Origin: Helichrysum umbraculigerum
Lineage: Eukaryota; Streptophyta; Magnoliopsida; Asterales; Asteraceae
Assembly: GCA_949592205.1 (NCBI GenBank)
Contig: CATIUR010000003.1
Location: 19,058,501 to 19,122,500, forward strand
Direction of reading: 5' to 3'
DNA: 64,000 nucleotides
Of the stretch, positions 56,631-64,000 are shown piece by piece. The position numbers and the translations under genes were made by a program. A model generated the notes under the pieces. That model made no database searches, was not told where the DNA came from, and saw nothing but the letters and a program-made list of their open reading frames with translations. The stretch's first letter is position 1. Each line of letters starts with the position of its first letter.

Positions 56631-57005
56631 ATTAAATTAAGTAAAAAAACTTTCATGAGAGTACTATTTAGCTTCTTAATAAATTATGTAAAATGACTTC
56701 TTAGGAGGGTGTTAAACAGTTAATTAATGACATAATAAAAGTTTTTGAGGTTACAAATACATGTCGATATATATATATATACATATGTTCATAACTGAAA
56801 AGTTCACTTGTGAACAAATTGGTTAAAGTTAGTTAAAATAAGTTTTTACACTTAATTTTTCGAATTTCAAGGTCTTATTGATTCTTATTAGCACTTATAT
56901 ATATATATATATATATATATATTGACATTAACATATGTGAACAATCACGTATTTAAGTGGTTGTCACAAGTTCTCAATTTCTTAGTGGTTCTCATTTGAA
57001 CCCTC

Positions 57006-57065
<60 letters not shown>

Positions 57066-57274
57066 GAATGATCCATAGGGAAGTGCATTTTTTGGGGGAA
57101 GGGGAGAAGCGTTTTTATGCATCAGGAAGCATATTATTACCTTCACCCATACAAATCTCGAAAAAAGCAAACTGAAATTTAGTAAATGTTAATCAGAATC
57201 GATGCTAGGAATGTTAAGCTTCCTTGATAAATTCTTTCTTCAAGTTATAGCATCGATTTATGAATATTAGATCC
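56631..57274. other. AT-rich spacer with a Mutator-like end and TA run
   Basis: Contains 'ggttctcatttgaaccctcc' at about 56985-57005, similar to the end of the foldback element, and a long (TA)n at 57008-57062. No gene is seen. Confidence 0.5.
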
Positions 57275-57464
57275 ACATAACCCCTTTCAGATCTCACATC
57301 ATCTTCATTTAATTGTACATAGTTGATCAGGCTATGTTAAATTAAACTCTTATGATGTAATCACTGAACCAGTTATACCTAATAGGGAATACTGCCTAAC
57401 GGTCATAGTCTAGGCCCACTAAATGCAACCTAGTTCACTATAACCTTAGGCTCTGATACCAATC

Positions 57465-60075
57465 TGTAACACCCCCAAATTTACGGTTTAGCGGAAGCAA
57501 GCTTTGGGGTGCTACTAATCAAGTAATCGAGCATAAAAGAATATAGTGAATGACTCTATATGAGACGTTCCAAAAATAATACGTTGCATAAGTATTCAAA
57601 AATACATAAGTGTCGAGTTCGCTAGTAAATTCTATAGATTTTAATACATAACATCTATTACAAATGAAATGCATAAAATCTCCAATTGTGTAAATGCATG
57701 CGACTCGAGCTAGCAAGCAATTCCTGCTGGGCCATCCTACTGTTGCTGCGTACCTGAGAATGCATCACTAAAAAGGTCAACCAAAAGGTTGGTGAATCTC
57801 ACAGGTTTGTAGTAAATAATCAGTTTGAACACATCAAGTAGTAAAGTGTTTGTACAGTTTTAACCAAGTAGTACGTAGTGATTACACGAATGCAATCGGG
57901 TTGATATACATTGCCATGAGCATCATAGACGAAGCTTAACACATCAGTAAAGTACAATCAAGTACAAGTAATTTGCCCCCGTGAGTGCTAATCCAAAAAC
58001 ACTCAGAAGTAACGAGTAAGAAACGCCCGTTTATACAGTACGGTTCGTGGTAGTGCGTGCTACCCCGGGCGGGGATTGTCAGTCCCATATGGATCCATAT
58101 ACTAAAACTCGCGCTTATCCTATAATTAACAACTATGATTCAGAGGCCTTCAGTGGATTAATCGTAACTCATGCAATTTAGTATATCAGTAAGTCTGTAA
58201 GTCTGTATGGTTTGTATAATCTGTAAGTCTGTACATGTGTTCAAATAAAACAAGTAACGCATCTCACCCCTGAGTGAAAACAGTAAAAATAGGGGCCGTG
58301 AGACTCACCTGAACCTAGTAAGTGCGTATGGAAATCAAGCAAGTAACGCGGATGTAAGGCCGTTAGTAAGTCGGTTCTCTGAACCCTGCAACCTTCTGGC
58401 GTCCGAAACGCACAAGGTTGTAAGTAAGTAAGTACATAAGTTGGTATCTTGAAAGATCACCCATGCTAGTTATCCACTCAACTAGTTAATGTCCAATGTT
58501 TGTTTGTTCAGTATTTCGTTTGTAGTTTGAAAACAAGTATGGCCCGTTGGTGACGGTTTTGTAATAATAATCCAAGTATTATTATTATATATCTCGTGGT
58601 GTCATATCCTTGTAAGGTATATTTGTGAGTCTGTCATTTGTATCGCGATATGAAAGTGTTTTTCGAAAGTAGGTTCGAGCGAGTGTAAGCTCGTATAAGT
58701 GTGAGTGTAATCTCATATGTCTGTAGTGAATACTTTTCAAAGTATAAGTGTTTGTATGTCCCGGTATTATCGTATAAAGTTCGGTTGTCGTATGCGTTCA
58801 ACATTTAGTGCAAAAAGTATTTACAAGTTCCTGGATGACGGGGGTCCGGGGGCAGCGCCCCTGGCTGGGGTCGAGCTGCTAGGTCAGCTTGGAAAATTTT
58901 TATTTCTACTATATTGCTTTATCGAAAATGAATTTGAAATCTAATTTCGTTGTAAAATCAAGTGATAAATTTTTGTTCATATTAGTGCTTTTATTATTGA
59001 ATTCGGGTTCGAAAGACAAAGTGGGCTGCGAACCGAGCTGGGAGAACTCGACTCGCAAGCCAACTCGACTCGCAGGTCAACTCGACTCGCCGGTCAACCC
59101 GACTCGCAGGTCAACCCGACTCGCAGGTCAACCCGACTCGCAGGTCAACTCGACTCGCCGGTCAACTCGCGGGCCAGTTCGGTTCGTAGGTGATTCCGAT
59201 TCGCAGGATAGCTTCGCGAGTCGAATCTCGACTCGCCTCGTTGGACGAACAGATCTCGACTCGCGAGATGAACTGTCAGCGATTTTTAGATGGGTTTCGA
59301 TTTTTAAAGCATTTTTAACGGGATTTTCGGGCATAATCTTGTTGAGTGGACTCATTAACATGTAAATAAACATAAATCAAATGTTTTGATGGTGAGAAAT
59401 CTCTTACAAAGCTTGTGAACACAATGGAGGAAGGAGATGGTGATGAAGACGCTTGTTGTAGATGATGATGATGATTCCGACGGTGGTGGTGGTTAGGCGG
59501 TGGTGAGGTGGTAGCAGCTGCTGCTGCTCGCCGATTTCAAGAGGGAGAGAGAGAGATGGAGAGGTTTGAGTGTGTTTGGTGTGTGTGTGTAAAATGAAAT
59601 GAAAAAGGGGAAGGAATGGGGTTTTAAGGAGGTGGGTCGGTTGGGTTGGGTCCGCGGGTCAGGGTCGACCCGTTTGGGTCTCGGCTCGTGTGGTTGTGTT
59701 TCCGAATTTTGTATCACGAGTTGCAGTCGGTTAAATCCCGTAGTTGTTTAATTGTTATTTCACGTTATATGTTAAGGTGTACCCGAAATATTTGTAGTCA
59801 AAGTATTTTATCAAAATGCTTTATCTCGAGTTATAAGTTTATAAAAATACAATTTAGTTATAATTCGCTTGTCAAGGTGCGTTTTGCGCGGTTTCGTCAC
59901 GTAGGATATGTTTTTATCAATAAGTAATACTTGTAATACATTCTCAAAATGTATTAATGTAAATAACGTTTGTTTGGATAATTCCACATTATTTATAAAT
60001 TTGTCACCAACGTCCCTATTTGTTAATGTCGGACTTCGTCCGGTCCATCCGTGTACGATTTGTTCAAGTAGTACA

Positions 60076-60107
<32 letters not shown>

Positions 60108-60294
60108 GTAACGGGATCAAAAAAGAAGAAAAATTAGATGGAGAAGAGGGAGAAAGCAATATGATTCAGTATTTTTATACTATGATTCATTTTTTTATTA
60201 TTATTATAAAAAAATGAATCATAGTATAAAAATACTGAATCATATTGCTTTCTCTCTCTTCTCCACCTAATTTTCCTTCTCCCTTGATCCTAAT

Positions 60295-60340
<46 letters not shown>

Positions 60341-60456
60341 CATCATATATATATATAATTAATTAAGTACTGTACTTAGTCCTATTTCTTACTAAATACA
60401 CGTAATAAGCACCTGATTAGGCACAGTAATGATAGCCTAAATTGCCGGGTGTTACA
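57465..60456 (-). repeat. LTR 4, preceded by PBS and a leader fragment
   Basis: TGTAACACCC...GGGTGTTACA with a PBS at 57450-57461 and 190 bp of leader to its left. The remaining internal region is missing. Seven minisatellite units. CACTT follows at 60457-60461, as after LTR 3. Confidence 0.9.
60104..60300. mobile_element. Foldback MITE in LTR 4
   Basis: Nearly perfect inverted repeat: 'gggatcaaaaaagaag..' and '..ccttctcccttgatcc' with an extended perfect arm 'gaatcatagtataaaaatac' and a loop of about 15 AT-rich bases. It sits in the TA run of LTR 4 and is absent from LTRs 1-3, so it is a late insertion. Confidence 0.85.
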
Positions 60457-61298
60457 CACTTCTCACCTCCTCATTAGCTTATCTCCCTTCCATCACTTTT
60501 GCCCCTTCTCGAAGGAACCTACCCTTTTACTTTGAACCTATCTTTTAATCTTTGTAGACATTTTTTTACTTTACGTTTTTGGCTTTTTTATAAGCCTTCA
60601 TAATATACAAAATGCAGTACAAAAGGATAATATGTCTAATATAAAATACATAACAAAACAAATAATATGTACTAAAACTATATATATAAACAATAAAATG
60701 CAGTATAATTTTATACAAAATGCAGTTCAATATATAAAAAATGAAGTAAAAACAATAAAATGCAGTATAACTTTATACAAAATAAAAATATGTATAATAC
60801 AAAATGCAGTACAATATATAACTATGTAGTGAAAACAACCAAATGCAGTATAATTTTATACAAAATGTAGTACAAAAATGAAAATATGTATAATAAAAAA
60901 TATGGTAGAAACAAATAAGACCACTCCCATCGGGTATCGTCGGTGGCCGTCGGTTCAAACCGACGAAACCGACGCCGATGGCACGGGATCGTCGGTTTGG
61001 CCGTCGGTTCCGGCCCTTCGGTTTGGCGACGAGAGGGGACGGTGAGAGTGGGGCCCATTTTTGTTTTTTGTTTTTTTTTTAAAACTAGCCGTTGAAAAAA
61101 AAACAAAAAAAAAACACTTTTTTTTCCAACGGTTGGGAACAATTCCGTTGGTTTTTTTTTAAAATTTTTTTTTAAAAAATCCAACTTTTCAACTATAAAT
61201 ATACCTCCCATTTTCCAAACAATTCATACCAAACTCAATACAAATTCCATCTACTCTCTAAATTTCTATACATTTTACCACTTTCACATATTTATAAA

Positions 61299-61741
61299 AT
61301 GTCTTCCGATTCCGATCTCGAAGATTTGCAACCGCTTAATGACATTTTTGATCCGGAGTACGCGATCAATGTTATTAACGCCATATCCTCCGAATCGTCC
61401 GACGACAACGAAGAAATAATTCCGATCCCGAGAGCTCCACGTCGATACTTTCCGAGAAATCGTGAAGCAATGGGGCAACATTTGTTTCTGGACTACTTTG
61501 CCGACGAGCCAACATTTCCGGCGGATGTATTTCGACGTCGATATCGGATGAGTAAGCCATTATTTATCAGTATATGTCAACGTATTATATCATACTCTCA
61601 AGAACCGGTCCCGGAATATTTTCAGTACTTTCATCAACGTTTAGATTGTACCGGTAGACCCGGTTTCAATGTTTTTAAAAAATGCACTTCCGCCGTACGT
61701 CAATTGGCATATGGTTGTGCGGCGGATGCTTTTGACGAATA
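61299..61741 (+). pseudogene. Harbinger transposase, right copy, first part
   Basis: Matches the first 147-148 residues of the left-copy transposase with very few changes (for example Gln to Lys at about residue 127). At 61742 an LTR begins and the frame ends 50 bases later. Confidence 0.85.
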
Positions 61742-63562
61742 TGTCACACCCCCAATTTCATGCTTTGCGGAAGCGACTGTTTTGGGGCGTGACTAATCAA
61801 TAATCAAATCCACCAAAGTACAAGCAAACGACTCTAAATGAGACGTGTTGAAAATACATTACATTACATTAGTTTCCAAAAGTAGTACAAAGTTTAAGTC
61901 ATAAGTTTGAAACATAGTAGTGAGTTCGCAAAATGATTTCAGAAGATTTTAATACATAACCATTATACAAAATATAATGTAAGAAAATCTTCATGTCTAA
62001 ATGGATGCATGCGACTCGTGATAGGTAGCTTATCCTGTAGGCCATTCCTAATATTGATGAACACCTGAGAATACAACACTAAAAGATCAGCTATAAAGCT
62101 GGTGAATCTCACAGGTTTAAATAAACATTGATGTGATCAACATGATTAACCGACGATAATTTAAACAGTGTAAACCGATCAATGAATAACAATGTACCAA
62201 ACCATGATAAACAATGTAACCGAACAATGATTAACCCATTAGGGTTACCGACCAATGATTAAACCAATTAAGGTTTCCGAACAATGATTTACCGATAATG
62301 ACATTTGTATTGCACTGAGCTATGATTCAAAGCCTAACCCGATCTTTGCCTCCCGATTTGGTGACACACCCATAACAATTACTAAAGTGCCCGTTTTTAA
62401 CTTGGTTGTAGCTAGCAACCCGGACGGGGACGTCACTCCCATGATAGTACTATCCTTTAGTAACCGCGCCTTATTAAGTTAATGAATCATACACTGTTGA
62501 GGACTTTTACCGAATTAAAACACTCGTGCATATACCGAACAATGAAAATCAAGACCGACAATGATAACCGAACCATGTACCAAAATGGTAAACCGAATAC
62601 AAGTAACAATGCAGTTAATTAAGTTAACAACTAAATTAACTAACCGAATAACAGTGATCACGAAAATAATTTGTGTTGCATCTCCCCCAATTATTAAAAC
62701 ATGTAAACATTGAAAATGGGGCCGTGAGACTCACCTGAGTCAATCCGAGCAATGAATATATTCGACGTGGAATAGACAATCTCTGAAATCCCTTAGAGTC
62801 CTAAACACGCGAGATTCTAATGAGTAAATGGATTATCCAATGTATTGTTTAAATGTTTATGTTTGAGTTTACAAAATTTGGTATGGGTATGAAAACAGTA
62901 ATCTGCCATTTTCGGCCCCTAAACGACCCCGGATGGCCTAAAACTGACAAGGCTAAGGTACTTAGCTTTGATCATTTGGTTGTTTTTGAATGACCGAGCG
63001 AATTTGAGCCCAATCTGTTATAATAAAATTTTCATCGAGAAGCTACCCTGTTTTAAGTTGATAAATCGTCGACGTTTTCGAAAATTTATGTGTTCTGTTT
63101 TAGCTAGAATTCGCAGGGCTAGTTTATTGATCCGTTGGATCATGAAATATGACGGGGGAATCCGCCGCATTGGTTTGAATACGCCGTATTCAATGGTTTA
63201 AAAGGGAATACGCCGTATTCCCTTGAATACGCCGTATTCGATGGCTAATCAGTCTGATTGGGCTCAAGATGTGGGGAATACGCCGTATTCACCCGAATAC
63301 GCCGTATTCAGTGGTTTTGAAGGGGAATACGCCGTATTCCCTTGAATACGCCGTATTCCGAAGAGGCGCGGGAAAAAAATGTTTTCTGGGCGGGAATATG
63401 CCGTATTCCCTTGAATACGCCGTATTCCAAGGTCTGGTTCGAGTCTGTTCTTGCAGACAACATCCAAAACCAGTTCTAAATCCTATTTCCGCATACAACA
63501 ACCTAATACAAAGCTAATATATGTTATGTAACGTATTATAAACATAAATTTAAAGGAAAATG
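61742..63562 (-). mobile_element. Truncated LTR inserted in the transposase
   Basis: Starts TGTCACACCC like the other LTRs ('tgcggaagcg', 'gactaatcaataatc'), but stops at 63562 in a place matching 'aaacataaatcaaatgtttt' of LTR 1, about 800 bp short of the LTR end. No 5 bp duplication is found. On the right the transposase resumes without loss. It holds the GAATACGCCGTATTC array. Confidence 0.8.
63155..63437. repeat. Palindrome array GAATACGCCGTATTC
   Basis: Ten copies of the 15-mer (one partly degraded, one with GAATATG), usually paired as 'gggaatacgccgtattccc' then 'ttgaatacgccgtattc'. Each is palindromic except for the central base. It occupies the same LTR position as the other motif arrays. 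Confidence 0.9.
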
Positions 63563-64000
63563 TTTGCATATGGGTGAACAAACCTCATATTTGTGTTTGG
63601 ATAATTTTTGCAAATGCAATTTTCATTTATACTCTACGGAGTATTTAAGGAAACCCACTGAACAAGATGTTATTCGTTTGCATCAACGACATGCCGAGTT
63701 GCATGGTTTTCCTGGTATGCTCGGCAGTTTAGATTGTATGCATTGGCCGTGGAAAAATTGTCCAGTTGCATGGCAGGGTCAATATACCAGAGGTGATCAA
63801 GGACGTCCCACAATCATGCTCGAGGCGGTTGCCTCTTATGATTTGTGGATTTGGCATGCTTTTTTTGGTCCGGCAGGGTCGAGCAACGACATTAATGTAC
63901 TTAATCAATCGGATTTGTTCTCCGATTTGATGCAAGATAGAGCTCCACAAGTTAACTTCACTATTGCCGGACAACAATTCACCAGAGGGTATTATCTAGC
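63563..64000 (+). pseudogene. Harbinger transposase, right copy, second part
   Basis: Resumes at the codon for residue 149 and continues without difference that I could see through both aspartate blocks ('GSLDCMHWPW', 'GSSNDINVLNQ') to the window end. The C-terminal glutamate block lies beyond. Confidence 0.85.

Larger units (their letters stand above)
57275..64000. repeat. Segmental duplication, right copy
   Basis: Repeats 42646-49850 in direct orientation: unit leader end, PBS, LTR 4, flank with CACTT, Harbinger 5' part. Private changes are a foldback MITE at 60104-60300 and a truncated LTR at 61742-63562. It runs off the window end. Confidence 0.85.
60919..64000 (+). mobile_element. PIF/Harbinger transposon, right copy, partial
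   Basis: Left end GACCACTCCC at 60919 after TAA (60916-60918). It matches 48586-49850 but is split by a truncated LTR (61742-63562). The right end lies outside the window. Confidence 0.85.

Noticed and set aside
63155..63437. CRISPR-like look of the repeat array
   Set aside because: Repeats are only 15 bp, spacers are 2-30 bp and similar to each other, and the setting is a plant LTR.
1..64000. tRNA, rRNA, snoRNA or miRNA genes
   Set aside because: I looked for tRNA-like and long-hairpin structures. Only transposon foldbacks and PBS sequences were seen. A tRNAscan or small RNA mapping would settle it.

Overview
The window looks like transposon-packed intergenic DNA from a flowering plant. 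Several marks support this: chromovirus and Athila-type LTR retrotransposons, a PIF/Harbinger transposon with a TAA target duplication, Helitron 3' ends, a Mutator-type foldback element, degenerate TTTAGGG repeats and a two-exon CYP71-type cytochrome P450. The gag and protease style and the 'TGTAACACCC...GGGTGTTACA' LTR termini remind me most of Asteraceae (daisy family). That placement comes from memory and is not proven here.

Layout. 1-4590: AT-rich DNA with short repeats, a broken RING-type E3 ligase fragment, two Helitron 3' ends and a small hAT-like element. 4593-10780: the 5' part of a minus-strand Athila element (5' LTR, PBS, broken gag, protease, RT with a mutated catalytic Asp). 10781-19734: a plus-strand chromovirus-like element (5'-truncated LTR, tRNA-iMet PBS, upstream ORF, decayed gag, protease), split by a 3.7 kb solo LTR with a perfect CACGT target duplication and cut at its 3' side by a second Athila LTR (19735-22009). 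22440-23000: Harbinger-like debris. 23465-25085: the only gene that looks intact, a CYP71-family P450 of 501 residues on the minus strand. 25240-28570: MITEs and low-complexity DNA.

28575-48123 is the centrepiece: a gag-only, non-autonomous (TR-GAG-like) retrotransposon arranged LTR-internal-LTR-internal-LTR, the whole 19.5 kb flanked by one perfect CACTT duplication. Its rightmost LTR holds a later solo LTR (44921-47414, TSD AGGTT). Immediately to the right is a 2,025 bp PIF/Harbinger element (48586-50610) with a nearly intact transposase carrying one frameshift. A related 340 bp MITE lies 1.1 kb further on.

52518-55228 is a 1.36 kb direct tandem duplication, each copy carrying a Helitron 3' end. 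55756-56621 is a foldback element with a 9 bp target duplication and a loop made of telomere-like repeats. 57275-64000 is a second copy of the right part of the composite retroelement plus its flank and the Harbinger element (compare 42646-49850). In this copy the transposase is split by a truncated LTR.

The most interesting pattern is shared by the LTRs. In five chromovirus-type LTR groups the same relative position holds a dense array of short dyad or direct repeats, but the motif differs completely from one to the next. The PBS-proximal leader, in contrast, is nearly identical between the gag-only element and the plus-strand chromovirus. This suggests an autonomous/parasite pair with a conserved leader and a fast-evolving repeat module.
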